A stretch of 64,000 bases of DNA from UBA1563 sp041671545 (GCA_041671545.1 JBAZBI010000001.1:248001-312000); one strand, 5' to 3'; positions 23,350-34,160 are shown, counted from the stretch's first letter. Numbers and translations: made by a program. Notes: generated by a model from the sequence alone, not told the origin.

Positions 23350-25716
23350 CTACCGCAAAAAGATCATCTTCTTCGTATCATGATATTTCCCGGCGCGGAT
23401 GGTATAAAAATATACGCCGCTTGGAACATGATTACCGAGAGAATCAATGCCGTTCCATTCAACGGAATATTTTCCGGGAGACATATCTTCACTTACTAAG
23501 GTAATAACTTCGCTTCCCAGCATATCGTAGATTTTCACATCCACATACTCCGGTAATGGAATTGCAAAACCTATTGTTGTTGAAGGATTGAAAGGATTAG
23601 GATAATTTTGCGCAAGCTCATAAAAATCCGGTAGGATATGTTCATCTTCAACTTTTACCGACGTTTGCGTTTTGAATCCAAAGGTAGAGGACCACAAACT
23701 TGTTCCATACTCGTTTTTAGCCGCAACCCGCCAGAAGTAATTTTTGTTCAACACTAACTTTTGGAGCGAAAGAGTTGTATCGGTTAAAACCGTATCGAGC
23801 AGAGTTGTTTGCGGTGTAATAGTTAAACTCGATGCAAAAATAAACCGGTATGACGATGCTGTGTTTGATTTAGCCCATTTGAATGTGGGATTAATTGAAA
23901 CACCGGTAGTCGCATGCGCCGGTTCAAGCAGTGTTATAGCAGCCGGGAAACCGGTAGTAAAATTAAACGTTGAGGAATAACTACTTTCTCCCGCCGGATT
24001 ACTTGCTTTAACCCGCCAGTAATATTTTTTTTCACCTTTCATCCCTGTTATTTTATAGGAAGTGTCCATCAAGATCGCACCTAAAACATGTGGAGCTATA
24101 AATAATGTTGTATCAGCAACCTCCAATTCATATTGAAATGCATCTTTTGCATAATTCCAAACTAAGATTGTTGTATCTCTCTGATTGATCGCATCCATTA
24201 CAGGAGTTGCAAGAACCGGAACAGGGGGAGGTAAAAGTTGAACGATGTTGGAAATGGGGCTCTCGGCTCCATACCGGTCCAACGCGGTTACACCAAAGAA
24301 AAGATCACCGGAGGAAGCAGCAAGATCTCTTGGCGCTATTTCTTTCAATGTGGTCATATCCACAATATTTTCGTTGTTATCAATTTCACTCTGCGAAGGT
24401 GTACCGGAAGTAAATTTGTACAAAACATAAAAGAAAGAAGAATCACCATCCATATCAAGCTCGCCTTTATTCCAAACAAGCTTTGCGGCTGAAGTTGCCA
24501 AATCTTTTTCGATACGTAAATTTACCGGCGGCATTGGAGCATTGTTCGCTTTCCAATTCATTATTGGAGTTAACGCCGGATATTTGTAAAGTGTGTTTTT
24601 TAATGAGTCTGTAAATCCTAAACGATTCTCTAAACTCGAGCTTGTATTGTAGAGAACGCTTCCCTGACAAAAATTGTCCGTCCGGTTTAAGCGTATCTGG
24701 CGCGGAAGTTCGTTAGCGTTAAAGGGATTGTTGATACGGTATACTGCATGACCAACGTACATGTGTCTTCCGTTAGCGCCGGCGGAATCTGCCCACCAGG
24801 GCATTAACTTGCCGTAATCTTGTCCGCCGCCAAATGCCCAATAGAGTTGCGGATTAATATAGTCAATCGATTTGGCATGCAGCCAAGCCATTGCATCGCA
24901 ATAAATGGAATTGTAATTATCATTGCCGGTAATTCCGGATGGATAATTCGGACGCCATATTCCGCGGGGACTAATACCCCATTTAATAAAAGGTTTAACA
25001 GCGGTGATGCTATCACTTATCATCTTAACAAGAGTGTTTACATTCTTTCTTCGCCAATCTGCAAGTCCAAGACTTGTAGGATTATAATTCGCATAAGTTG
25101 TAGCGTCTTCGGTGGTCATGCCGTCATCATAAAAATAATCGTCAAAGTGAATTCCGTCCACGTCATATCTTCGTACGATATCCATAATAACAGAGAGAAC
25201 ATAGTCTCTTGCGTGCGGAAGCCCCGGGTCTAATAATCTTAAAGATCCTTTTGCAAATGTCCAGTCAGGATGTTTCCTAGAGATATGATTTGAAGCGGTT
25301 TGATAATTTCCAATGCTTCGTTCCACCCGGTAAGGATTTAACCATGCATGCAGTTCCATTCCCCGTTTGTGTGTTTCTTCTATTGCAAATTGTAAGGGAT
25401 CGTAATAAGGACTTGGCGCAACTCCCTGAAATCCGGTAAGCCAATAAGACCAGGGTTCGATCGATGAATTGTAAAGTGCGTCGGATTCCGGTCTTACCTG
25501 GAACATTACTGCGTTAACATTAACAGCTTTAAGTCCGTTTAGAATATCTATTAGCGCCTGCTTCTGCGATGCTGTTGAAGCGCCTCTTGTAGGCCAATCG
25601 ATATTTGTTACGGTGGCGATCCAGGCGCCTCTGAATTCACGTTTAGGTACAAATATTTGTGCAAAAGATGTAAGACTAAAGATGAGAAGTGACAGCAGTA
25701 GTAGTATTTTTTTCAT
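23350..25716 (-). CDS. Secreted GH10-like (GHL10/DUF187) hydrolase with FN3 modules and sorting domain
   Basis: About 788 residues. The start MKKILLLLSLLIFSLTSFAQ was chosen because it gives a clean signal peptide, whereas the longer frame to 25782 adds 22 unlikely residues. The catalytic part (about 28-400) has REFRGAWIATVTNIDWP, VNAVMFQVRPESDALY, YDVDGIHFDDYFY and the barrel strand INPQLYWAFG, as in the GHL10 family acting on glycans (substrate unsettled). Then come FN3-like modules (about 420-690) and a C-terminal sorting domain beginning LAQNYPNPFNPSTTIGF and ending TKKMIFLR. It is the last gene of the galactan locus and is exported or surface-attached. Confidence 0.85.
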   Translation of the reverse strand: MKKILLLLSLLIFSLTSFAQIFVPKREFRGAWIATVTNIDWPTRGASTASQKQALIDILNGLKAVNVNAVMFQVRPESDALYNSSIEPWSYWLTGFQGVAPSPYYDPLQFAIEETHKRGMELHAWLNPYRVERSIGNYQTASNHISRKHPDWTFAKGSLRLLDPGLPHARDYVLSVIMDIVRRYDVDGIHFDDYFYDDGMTTEDATTYANYNPTSLGLADWRRKNVNTLVKMISDSITAVKPFIKWGISPRGIWRPNYPSGITGNDNYNSIYCDAMAWLHAKSIDYINPQLYWAFGGGQDYGKLMPWWADSAGANGRHMYVGHAVYRINNPFNANELPRQIRLNRTDNFCQGSVLYNTSSSLENRLGFTDSLKNTLYKYPALTPIMNWKANNAPMPPVNLRIEKDLATSAAKLVWNKGELDMDGDSSFFYVLYKFTSGTPSQSEIDNNENIVDMTTLKEIAPRDLAASSGDLFFGVTALDRYGAESPISNIVQLLPPPVPVLATPVMDAINQRDTTILVWNYAKDAFQYELEVADTTLFIAPHVLGAILMDTSYKITGMKGEKKYYWRVKASNPAGESSYSSTFNFTTGFPAAITLLEPAHATTGVSINPTFKWAKSNTASSYRFIFASSLTITPQTTLLDTVLTDTTLSLQKLVLNKNYFWRVAAKNEYGTSLWSSTFGFKTQTSVKVEDEHILPDFYELAQNYPNPFNPSTTIGFAIPLPEYVDVKIYDMLGSEVITLVSEDMSPGKYSVEWNGIDSLGNHVPSGVYFYTIRAGKYHDTKKMIFLR

Positions 25717-25794
25717 GACCGATTCGCTTTTATTGAAATGTTTTGTACAAAAATAAAGAATTAATCGGTAAACTACTACCAAGTTAAAGCTGTA

Positions 25795-25865
25795 GGGCGA
25801 TTCTCTGAATCGCCCATGTGTTTTATTTCAATTTATTCAGGGGCTTGTCGAAACAGAGTTTCGAC
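25795..25865. terminator. Two hairpins between GH10-like and GH2 genes
   Basis: GGGCGATTC TCT GAATCGCCC (25795-25815) and GTCGAAAC AGA GTTTCGAC (25847-25865) are perfect stems right after the beta-galactosidase stop. They may end or attenuate the transcript, which would make the GH10-like gene separately expressed; no T-tract is seen. Confidence 0.4.
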
Positions 25866-25873
25866 TTACGGGT

Positions 25874-28324
25874 CTATTTTTCTTCCCTGCTCACAATTTC
25901 AATCGAAGCGCTTCTTAGTCCATCTGATTTAACAATCAATTTTATCTTCCCTTGCTTCTCAGTTGATTGAATTACTCCCAGGCACATCCCGTTAAACGCA
26001 TGTCGGAAATTTGCTTGAAATGATTCATGGCTTGTTTGCAATCCGTTATCCACTCCGATTATTTTTCCCTCTCCCGTTACATCAAAGTGGATAAGATTAT
26101 CAGCGTTTGGAACGAGGATTCCGTCTTTATCTAAAATTCTGACGGTAATGAATGAGAGATCAATTCCATCCGCTTTAATTTTTTTTCTGTCGGCTACCGC
26201 TTCAATCTTAAAAGGCACACCTGCGGTTTTAATTTCTTTTACTAATATTTCTTTTCCATCTTTTTTTCCAACAGCTTTTAATGTACCGGGTTGGTAGTCA
26301 ACTCTCCACATCAAATGAAAAACATCGGGTTGTTGCTTTCTTGTGCCGAGCGATTTACCGTCTAGGAATAACTCAACTTCATCGCAATTTGTGTAAGCCC
26401 AAACATCAACTTGTTTCCCTTTCTCCCAATTCCAATGAGGGAAAATGTGAAGCGTTGGTTTATTTGTCCATTCACTTTGATATAGATAATAAAAATCTTT
26501 CGGGAAACCGGCGAGATCAACAATACCAAAATAGGAACTCCGTGAAGGCCAACTGTAGGGAGTCGGTTCGCCGAGGTAATCAAATCCCGTCCAAAGGAAC
26601 ATACTGGAAAGGTAATCATATTTTTTAATCAGCTTCCATGTTTCCTCATTTGTTGAACCCCACGGCGCACTGCAATTATCGTACGCCGAACACATCTGTT
26701 GCGGATTACCTTGAGTGAATGGGATGTCCCATCTTATTGGCCAGCGGCGAATGCTATCCGACGGCATATCATAAAATCCGCGCGTTGCCAATGAAGAAGT
26801 TGTTTCGCTCCCGATAAATTTTTGATTCGGATAATTTTTGGGGAAAGCTTCATAATCATATTGATGATAACTGAAACCAATAAGATCGAGCGCGCCGGAC
26901 TTATTTAAAAAATTATCCGGTTTTGTATAATCCATATTTGATGTAACGGGACAGGTTGTATCTAAGTTTTTAATTATCGAAACCAATTCGCGAGTAATTT
27001 CGATTCCGCTGCTGTCGCGTTGTTCGGGAATTTCGTTACCAATGCTCCAGATAAATACACTCGGATGATTCCGGTCGCGCAACACCATATCTTCCAGATC
27101 GCGCTTGTGCCATTCTTTCCAGTTTAGCGAATAATCAAACTCAACTTTTTTCATCGCCCACATATCAAACGCTTCATCCATAACGATAATTCCCATTTTA
27201 TCGCAGAGGTCTAATAATTCCGGCGCCGGAGGATTATGAGAAGTGCGGACTGCATTCACTCCCATTCCTTTCATAATTTCAAGTTGCCTCTCTATTGCAC
27301 GAGTGTTGATCGCAGCACCGAGAAAACCGAGATCATGATGATTGCAAACCCCCTTTATTTTCATTGCTTTTCCGTTTAAGAAAAATCCCTTTGCGGCGTC
27401 AAAATAGAAAGAGCGTATCCCGAAAGTTGTTTCGTATTGATCAACCGTCTTTCCTTCGCTCTCAATTTCAGTGATCGCTTTGTAAAGATGTGGATGTTCC
27501 GTGTCCCAGAGTTTGGGACTGGGAATTTCTATTTTCTGTTCTGTTTCGGTAACAGCTACTGACGGAATCTTAATAGTTGTCCTATCACTTTTCACTTTCT
27601 TTCCTGATGGATCAAGAATATTGGTCACAACTACTATCGACTTTTCAAGATTGAGTGTGTTCCGCACTTTTATTCTAATCGAAACCTTTGAAGAAGATTT
27701 ACTAACCTCTGACGTAGACACAAATGTTCCCCAATGATCAACATAAATTTTGTCGGTAGTAACAAGCCAGACATTTCTATAAATTCCGGAACCGGAATAC
27801 CAGCGTGAGTTAGGCTGCTGTGAGTTATCGACTTTAACGGCAATTACATTCTTCTCATTTCCGAATTTCAAATAAGGAGTTAGTTCATATCTGAACGAAC
27901 TATAACCGTAAGGACGCTTTCCCAGATAATGACCATTTATCCAGACTTCGCTGTTATGATAAACACCGTCGAAATCAATAAAAATAAGTTTATCTTTTTG
28001 CGAATCAGAGAGTGAGAAGGTTTTTCGGTACCATCCGATTCCTCCCGGTAGCGCGCCGCCGCTTGGAGTTGCGGGATTATCTTTACTAAACTTCCCTTCA
28101 ATACTCCAGTCGTTGGGAAGATTAAGTACCCGCCAATCTTCGTCATTAAATGAAACCTCATTAGCGCCGGTTTGGTCACCAAGAGAAAATTTCCAATCGC
28201 GCGTAAATAAAGTGTGTCGTTGTTTCTGGTCAGTGTGTTGAGCAATAATCATTTCAGCAGATAGTAAAAGTGCTAACAACATAACCAAGGGAAAATAACG
28301 GAAAGAGTCACTTATAATTTTCAT
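25874..28324 (-). CDS. GH2 beta-galactosidase, exported
   Basis: This 816-residue protein has a signal peptide (LVMLLALLLSAEMIIAQ). Domains in order are a sugar-binding jelly roll (about 40-200, DWRVLNLPNDWSIEGKF), an Ig-like domain (205-310) and a TIM barrel (310-600). The acid/base Glu is at about 428 in IWSIGNEIPE and the nucleophile Glu at about 507 in FIGSETTSS. A C-terminal DUF4982-type domain (WAYTNCDEVELFLDGKSLG) and a Big-like domain complete it. It likely releases galactose from beta-1,4-galacto-oligosaccharides made by the GH53 enzyme in the same locus. The mutarotase gene lies 17 bp upstream, so they are co-transcribed. Confidence 0.92.
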   Translation of the reverse strand: MKIISDSFRYFPLVMLLALLLSAEMIIAQHTDQKQRHTLFTRDWKFSLGDQTGANEVSFNDEDWRVLNLPNDWSIEGKFSKDNPATPSGGALPGGIGWYRKTFSLSDSQKDKLIFIDFDGVYHNSEVWINGHYLGKRPYGYSSFRYELTPYLKFGNEKNVIAVKVDNSQQPNSRWYSGSGIYRNVWLVTTDKIYVDHWGTFVSTSEVSKSSSKVSIRIKVRNTLNLEKSIVVVTNILDPSGKKVKSDRTTIKIPSVAVTETEQKIEIPSPKLWDTEHPHLYKAITEIESEGKTVDQYETTFGIRSFYFDAAKGFFLNGKAMKIKGVCNHHDLGFLGAAINTRAIERQLEIMKGMGVNAVRTSHNPPAPELLDLCDKMGIIVMDEAFDMWAMKKVEFDYSLNWKEWHKRDLEDMVLRDRNHPSVFIWSIGNEIPEQRDSSGIEITRELVSIIKNLDTTCPVTSNMDYTKPDNFLNKSGALDLIGFSYHQYDYEAFPKNYPNQKFIGSETTSSLATRGFYDMPSDSIRRWPIRWDIPFTQGNPQQMCSAYDNCSAPWGSTNEETWKLIKKYDYLSSMFLWTGFDYLGEPTPYSWPSRSSYFGIVDLAGFPKDFYYLYQSEWTNKPTLHIFPHWNWEKGKQVDVWAYTNCDEVELFLDGKSLGTRKQQPDVFHLMWRVDYQPGTLKAVGKKDGKEILVKEIKTAGVPFKIEAVADRKKIKADGIDLSFITVRILDKDGILVPNADNLIHFDVTGEGKIIGVDNGLQTSHESFQANFRHAFNGMCLGVIQSTEKQGKIKLIVKSDGLRSASIEIVSREEK

Positions 28325-28341
28325 ATTCCTTCTCTCATTTA

Positions 28342-29328
28342 TTAAATATTTTTGTTCAGAGAAATTCCAAAACTGGCGGTAAAGGATTCATTTGGATTAA
28401 GAATGATCAATCCTTCTCCGTTGTTAAACGAGTTGATGTTGGAAGTCATTGGTTCGATCGCAATTGTTTTTCTGTCCGGTGAAGTGTAGATAACGAGATA
28501 TTGATATTTACCTTCACCAACTTCCTGCCAAATGGTAAGATCAAGTTTTCGTTCATCGGAGATTAGTCGTGTTTCAGCCTTATCAATAGACTTAAACTTG
28601 AAACATGAATCAAACTTCATTTCACCAATTATTTTCCCATAGATAAATTCATTAAATATTTTTCTTTCCCCGGTTGGAATCATATTGGAATCGAGTTCCA
28701 TCAGTTCACAGTTTTCAGTCTTCAGTTTTAAGTTGTCAATTTCGATTCCAAGATCGAAATAGAAATGCCAACCGTCGCTAATCGGCATTCGCCCCCTCGA
28801 ATTATTGGTAATGGTTGTTGTGCAAGTAAGTCCAACTTGAGAAAGATGATAGGTCAGCTGGATAGTGAACACGAATGGATAGCCCTGTAGATTTCCCAGA
28901 TAACAATATTCAAGTGAACAAGAAGCAAAGTTTTCTTCTACTGTCTTTTCAATCACCTTAAAATTTTTATTGTACACAAATCCGTGACAAGCATTATTTT
29001 CTTCCGGATAATTTTTTATCAGTTGATGGGCAACCGAATTGAAAGTGTACTTCCCTTCTCGAATCCTCCCGGTGAAAGGAGAAAGTTTTGCATTGTTGAA
29101 AATGTCATCCCGGTTTTCAGAATGGACATTTTCTATTTTTTTAATTACAGATATAATTTTTTGCCCGTTATGAAGAAATAATTCGGCAACGCGAGCGCCG
29201 GAATCCGGTAGAATAGAAAATGATTCATTGGTGGAATTGTTTTTAACAATGATTTCCGTTCCGTTAATTCCATTTTGTTCGGTAATCGAAAATCTATTTT
29301 CTTTCATCACATTATTTTGTTGTTTCAT
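28342..29328 (-). CDS. Aldose 1-epimerase (galactose mutarotase)
   Basis: This 328-residue protein has CHGFVYNKNF (catalytic His), PISDGWHFYFDLG and IAIEPMTSNINSFN (catalytic Glu), the family's active-site set. It converts beta-D-galactose to the alpha anomer used by galactokinase. The frame overlaps the upstream GH5-like gene by 17 bp if the first ATG (29328) is used. An ATG at residue 8 (29307) would start just after that gene's stop and is equally plausible. No signal peptide, so cytoplasmic. Confidence 0.88.
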   Translation of the reverse strand: MKQQNNVMKENRFSITEQNGINGTEIIVKNNSTNESFSILPDSGARVAELFLHNGQKIISVIKKIENVHSENRDDIFNNAKLSPFTGRIREGKYTFNSVAHQLIKNYPEENNACHGFVYNKNFKVIEKTVEENFASCSLEYCYLGNLQGYPFVFTIQLTYHLSQVGLTCTTTITNNSRGRMPISDGWHFYFDLGIEIDNLKLKTENCELMELDSNMIPTGERKIFNEFIYGKIIGEMKFDSCFKFKSIDKAETRLISDERKLDLTIWQEVGEGKYQYLVIYTSPDRKTIAIEPMTSNINSFNNGEGLIILNPNESFTASFGISLNKNI

Positions 29329-31915
29329 TTTTGGTTGTTAAATAAATTGATTCGATTTCAAAACCGGTTTCCTTTTTCTCTTTCATGTTGGCTTCACAAA
29401 CAATCTGAATTGCACTGAAAGCAAATGGATTTATAACTTTATTTTCACTTACAGATTCTCTAACACGAGGAAGAAACAAAGGATAGGAATTGGGCAGCAC
29501 AAGTGAATTTCCGATCTTAAATTTTGAAAGAGGAATTACAGTTTCCTGCCATTGTGTCTGCAACTCAACATTAGATGTGAAACTTCTTCCATCTTCCATT
29601 AGCAAAATTATTTTTACAGTTGAAGTGGTATCTTGATTTGAACGTCCTCTTATTATTGCGTAACGATAATCATTTTGTTCATTACAAACTGATTTTACTT
29701 TTTCGTCAACCGCAAGTTGTACACCGAAAGGTATTTTATTCTCATCGCCATAACGGACTTTAACCATTAGAGAAGTGGAGTTCCCGTCACTTCCGCTCTT
29801 GTAATTTACATCGAACTGCATCGTTTTGCTGTAATGCGGAAAGAGTAAATCTCTTCTATCTTGCATAGCTGAGAACAAATTTATATTTTCTCCAGATTTG
29901 CTAATAACAACTTTCCACGGATTATCAATTCGAAAATCCCAATCATTTGGTGAACCTTTTATATTACCGGGAAATGTTACAATTTTATTTCCGGTTTTAA
30001 CCGAAACACAATACTGTACCTCACCTTCAGAAAATATTGTTGACGAATCTTCAAATGAATGAGTAAATCCTTTACCTTTCTTAAGAGAATATTTTGCAAA
30101 GTTTCTCCACCCGAATCGTTTAACATAAAGTTCTGCACCGGATATTTCTTTTTCAGCAGCAATTTGAAATTTAAACTGTACAGGTTTTCCTTCAAGTTGT
30201 TTCTCTTTCGAAAGATTAACGATCTCAACTTGATCGGGATTTTCTTTTGAGACATATAATCCGGTAAGAAAGCTTTCACTTTCAAAAAGATTCCTTTTAA
30301 TTACGTTTTTATTTAACTGCCCTGCTGATAATAAATAAATCCCCGGTTTAATTTTGAATCCGGAATTTTTAACTTCAAAAGTAATTTGCTTTTTCCCTTT
30401 CAGTGAATTGATAAAAAATTTATTCGTCAAATCAGCAAGTTTAATCGACATATTTCTTTCGTTCCAGAATAACCGGGCAACTTGGCGTTGTAAACTTGTC
30501 GGCTCAAATGGATCGCACAACCAGAGCGCATCGGGATAAACTTCGAGTTTCCAGATGCCATCTTCGAGTTTATCAAGAAAATAAGCGCCGGTTCCATCAT
30601 ACTTCACAAGTTCTGAATTACCACATCCGGCAATGTGTTTCAATGATTTTACATTTCGCGGAATATCTGATGTACTATTTGAATAATAAAAACATGAATC
30701 GGAATTTGCCACACTCAAGTCTTCATCATAACTCACGCGAAAGTTTTCAAATTGATTATTCTCTGGAGATTCACCATAAGATTTTTTTAGCGGAAGTTCA
30801 TGGAAAGCATATCCCGCAATCATCAAGCTGATTGCTTTTGAAGGTGTGTACAACAAATTCATAAAATGCGTTGGGTATTCTGTATTGCTCCATGCGATCT
30901 GCGACGGTTCGTACGAAAACATTGTTGCAAACTGCATTCCTGCTTCTCTAAAACTCCTAACCATCGCGGGATATATATAAGAACCGCCAATATCGGCAGC
31001 TTCAAACTCATACACCATTTTTGCCTTATTGTTATAACCGGAAATATTCTCAGAAGGAATTTTATAATGATCAACATTGGACAAATAATTTCCCTTCAAC
31101 ATTTTATTGTGAACAAGATCAGTCGGATACCATTGAAACGAAATGCCCTGAACTTTTGCGTCGCAAACCGCTTTTGCTTGCACGTTGTTCCAGTTCTGAC
31201 TGATGTTGTAAAAAATAGGCTTGGTGTATTTCGCTCCATGCAAAACATCAACCATTTCATTTATGTAATCTGTTACAACCTTTCCATCGTTCGGATGAAA
31301 CGGTTCATTGATAATTTCCATTGCGATAATTGAAGGATCGTCTCCGTATGTATGTCTTGTATAAGGATTGAGGTGAGTGACAAATTGTTTTAAATATTTT
31401 CTCTGTGCTGCTCTTGCGTTTTCATCAGTAATGAGTTGAAGTTTTGAATATGGTTGAGCAAATCCTTTAGTAATGCCGTCCGGTTCAGGCCAACCGTTTC
31501 CCCACCAGGCAATTGGAGTAAGAATAGTTTTTATTCCGTTCGATTGTAATTTCCATAAAAGATAATCAAGTAAATCAAGGTGTTCATTCGCAACTATATT
31601 CCCAATGCTGTCGGTTATTTCTTTATCCCATACATGCACACGGAAGGCATCAAAACCAAGTCGAACCATTTGTACAACATCGAGATCAATTGCTTGCTTG
31701 AGATTAAGACCTAATTTTTTCTGCGCGCGGTAAGAGTATGCAAAAGGAGTCGTGTAATTAACGCCAAACAGTTTTACTTCTTCGTTTGAATTTTCCCACC
31801 GCATAATTCCCGAACTATCAACAAAGACATCTCCTGTTTTAAAATTACTGCTTTGAGGAAATGCCTGTATAACGATGAGAAGAAAAACAAAAATGAGGGA
31901 AAGAAATTTCTTCAC
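29312..31915 (-). CDS. Exported GH5-like (clan A) glycoside hydrolase
   Basis: This 867-residue protein has a signal peptide (LSLIFVFLLIVIQAFPQ). The N-terminal ~400 residues form a cellulase-like TIM barrel: LFGVNYTTPFA, GFDAFRVHVWD, IKTILTPIAWWGNGWP and IIAMEIINEPFHP, where NEP is the clan A acid/base. A nucleophile candidate lies in MVYEFEAADIGG. The C-terminal half holds several beta domains (FEVKNSGFKIKPGIYLLSAG). Substrate cannot be read from sequence; the locus suggests a galactan, mannan or arabinogalactan side chain. There is no C-terminal sorting domain, so it may be periplasmic. Confidence 0.75.
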   Translation of the reverse strand: MKKFLSLIFVFLLIVIQAFPQSSNFKTGDVFVDSSGIMRWENSNEEVKLFGVNYTTPFAYSYRAQKKLGLNLKQAIDLDVVQMVRLGFDAFRVHVWDKEITDSIGNIVANEHLDLLDYLLWKLQSNGIKTILTPIAWWGNGWPEPDGITKGFAQPYSKLQLITDENARAAQRKYLKQFVTHLNPYTRHTYGDDPSIIAMEIINEPFHPNDGKVVTDYINEMVDVLHGAKYTKPIFYNISQNWNNVQAKAVCDAKVQGISFQWYPTDLVHNKMLKGNYLSNVDHYKIPSENISGYNNKAKMVYEFEAADIGGSYIYPAMVRSFREAGMQFATMFSYEPSQIAWSNTEYPTHFMNLLYTPSKAISLMIAGYAFHELPLKKSYGESPENNQFENFRVSYDEDLSVANSDSCFYYSNSTSDIPRNVKSLKHIAGCGNSELVKYDGTGAYFLDKLEDGIWKLEVYPDALWLCDPFEPTSLQRQVARLFWNERNMSIKLADLTNKFFINSLKGKKQITFEVKNSGFKIKPGIYLLSAGQLNKNVIKRNLFESESFLTGLYVSKENPDQVEIVNLSKEKQLEGKPVQFKFQIAAEKEISGAELYVKRFGWRNFAKYSLKKGKGFTHSFEDSSTIFSEGEVQYCVSVKTGNKIVTFPGNIKGSPNDWDFRIDNPWKVVISKSGENINLFSAMQDRRDLLFPHYSKTMQFDVNYKSGSDGNSTSLMVKVRYGDENKIPFGVQLAVDEKVKSVCNEQNDYRYAIIRGRSNQDTTSTVKIILLMEDGRSFTSNVELQTQWQETVIPLSKFKIGNSLVLPNSYPLFLPRVRESVSENKVINPFAFSAIQIVCEANMKEKKETGFEIESIYLTTKNETTK

Positions 31916-31965
31916 AAACTATCTTCCTTTTATAGAGTCATGCCATGGCATGACTCTACGACAAA

Positions 31966-34155
31966 TTATTTTAATAGAATCATTTTGCGCATTTGGATTT
32001 GCGAACCGGCTTCCAACCACATTAAATAAACACCCGAATTAACCGGGATTCCCGATTCATTCAATCCATTCCAGGTTACCGAATGGATACCGGCTTCTTC
32101 ATTTTGATTTACAAGTGTTTTTACAACTTCACCTAAAAGATTAAAAACTCTTAACTGCACATTTGATTTTTCTGTAATTGAAAATTTAATTGTCGTTGTC
32201 GGGTTAAACGGATTGGGATAATTCTGATAAAGCATAAATTCATTTGCGACCAATGGAGTTTCTTCTTCAAGATCAGTTAAGGGATTCTTATCATTAAAAA
32301 ATTTCCAAACCAAAGTTGAATCGGATTCAGGTAAGTTGAAAACTCTATTTTCAATACCCGATTCCCAGCCGCCAAAAGTACAATTCGTTACATAAAATTT
32401 ATAACTGATCGGCGTTCCGGAAGTGATTTTGTTTTTCGGGAAATAAGCAACTCCCGACCAAAACGACCCCGAACCCACGCTTATCGGTTCTTGTTTTAAA
32501 AGCACCTTGCTGAAATCCCATGATAGTACTCCTGCGGAACTTGCTGAATCACCACGAACGGTTACCAACATTGTTTTTGCAGCATCGAATAAACCGGCTT
32601 TGATAAGATGAGCTACATTCACTCTAAAAAGAATTCCAACTGAATCGGTTTTACTTTCAATCGGATTCCAATACTGCGGCGCTTTGTTTGCCGAACCGTT
32701 AAAAAATTCCAAATCCAAAACAGTGTCTTTCAATCCGGCGGTGAATACACGATAGTTAACCGCAGAACTATCGAACGGAGTAATCTGCCCTTCCCAACCT
32801 AAACTTCTGTAAGTAGGAATAGTTGACGAATGCCCCGCCCAGAATAAAAATTGAATTTCATCGGCGGGATACATTTTAAAAGTGTATTCCCAATAATCTC
32901 CTCCAACATTCTTCAATTTTATTTGCGAATTTATATCCCATGTAAATTTTTCACCGCTTGGGAAAAATCCAGAACTAACACCGAAAATTTGTCCCCTTGC
33001 CTGAACAAGCCCGGTATTTTTTAGTGTATCTCCAAGTGTTGAAGTATTAATTCGAAGAGTAACATTAACGGTTGACAAACTATCATTGCTTTGAAATGCT
33101 TGTAACGTTGAAAAAGCATTTCCGCTGAAATCGAACAATGCATAATTTTCCCAGGCAGAACCAACCGGTGGAACAGAAATGTAAGCAGGCTCCCAGTAGA
33201 AAAATCCGATGCCTCTGCCGGAAGTAGTATTCTTTATCAACTTAATAAGGTAAGTTAAAAAATCTCTTTGCCCTTGCGGATTGACCGGATAACCAACCGG
33301 CAGTTTTGCCGGATCGAAACCAACATTGTTAACACCATCATTTAAGTATTGAGTAGTCCAGGGATAAGCAGTTTCGACGATTACAATATCTTTGTTGTAG
33401 CGTGTAGCAAGATCGTTCAAATTATTTTGCGCATTGGTTAACGAACCATGCCACCATGGATAATATGAAAGACCGATAATATCAAAAGTAACTCCGTTAG
33501 ATTTCAAGTTATCATAAAACCATCTGCATTTTGCATTATCTCCGCCCTCACTAAAATGGATCATTATTTTTGAAGTTGTATCAACATCTTTTACCCCTTG
33601 GATTCCTGCTTTTAACAAAGTAGTAAAATTTCCCCATCCGCCAACACTGATCTTTCCATCAGGCCAAAGCATGCCGCCTGTTATTTCATTGCCAACTTGT
33701 ACCATATCCGGCAGTGTGTTCTGATCTTTTAAAGCCTGGATGACACGCTTTGTATAAGCGCGAACACTATCTGTAAGGACGGCAAACGAAAGACCATTCC
33801 ATGCAGCCGGTTTTGTCTGCTGCCCCGGATCAGCCCACCAATCGGAATAATGAATATCGAGTAGAAATTTGAATCCTTTTGCTTTAACTTCCTTTGCGAA
33901 CGCGAGAGTTGAATTTAAACCGCAATATTGATTTGAAGGAGTGTGCCAGAGACGGAGTCTTACATAATTGGCGCCGTTATTTTTGAAGATATCAATGACG
34001 TCATCGGCAACATTATTCTGCTTCCAAACACCACCGGCATTTCTAATTTGGGGAGTAGTTGAAATATCCACTCCCCTGATAAAACTATCGGGATTGGTTT
34101 GCGGAAAAACCGGAGTAAAGAGAATCGCAATCCACCAAAAAACTAATTTTTTCAT
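31966..34155 (-). CDS. GH53 endo-beta-1,4-galactanase, secreted
   Basis: This 729-residue protein has a signal peptide, then a GH53 catalytic domain (about 24-350). It shows FIRGVDISTTPQI, NYVRLRLWHTP, LDIHYSDWWADPGQQTKPAAW, acid/base Glu about 157 in QVGNEITGGMLWP and nucleophile Glu about 261 in VIVETAYPWT. GH53 enzymes cut beta-1,4-galactan of pectin type I arabinogalactan. Two beta-sandwich modules follow (about 365-610, VTLRINTSTLGDTLKNTGLV and ILFRVNVAHLIKAG), of the same kind as the protein encoded next to it. The C-terminal sorting domain is YQNYPNPFNPTTTIKF..MRKMILLK. This is the defining enzyme of the locus. Confidence 0.93.
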   Translation of the reverse strand: MKKLVFWWIAILFTPVFPQTNPDSFIRGVDISTTPQIRNAGGVWKQNNVADDVIDIFKNNGANYVRLRLWHTPSNQYCGLNSTLAFAKEVKAKGFKFLLDIHYSDWWADPGQQTKPAAWNGLSFAVLTDSVRAYTKRVIQALKDQNTLPDMVQVGNEITGGMLWPDGKISVGGWGNFTTLLKAGIQGVKDVDTTSKIMIHFSEGGDNAKCRWFYDNLKSNGVTFDIIGLSYYPWWHGSLTNAQNNLNDLATRYNKDIVIVETAYPWTTQYLNDGVNNVGFDPAKLPVGYPVNPQGQRDFLTYLIKLIKNTTSGRGIGFFYWEPAYISVPPVGSAWENYALFDFSGNAFSTLQAFQSNDSLSTVNVTLRINTSTLGDTLKNTGLVQARGQIFGVSSGFFPSGEKFTWDINSQIKLKNVGGDYWEYTFKMYPADEIQFLFWAGHSSTIPTYRSLGWEGQITPFDSSAVNYRVFTAGLKDTVLDLEFFNGSANKAPQYWNPIESKTDSVGILFRVNVAHLIKAGLFDAAKTMLVTVRGDSASSAGVLSWDFSKVLLKQEPISVGSGSFWSGVAYFPKNKITSGTPISYKFYVTNCTFGGWESGIENRVFNLPESDSTLVWKFFNDKNPLTDLEEETPLVANEFMLYQNYPNPFNPTTTIKFSITEKSNVQLRVFNLLGEVVKTLVNQNEEAGIHSVTWNGLNESGIPVNSGVYLMWLEAGSQIQMRKMILLK

Positions 34156-34160
34156 AATTC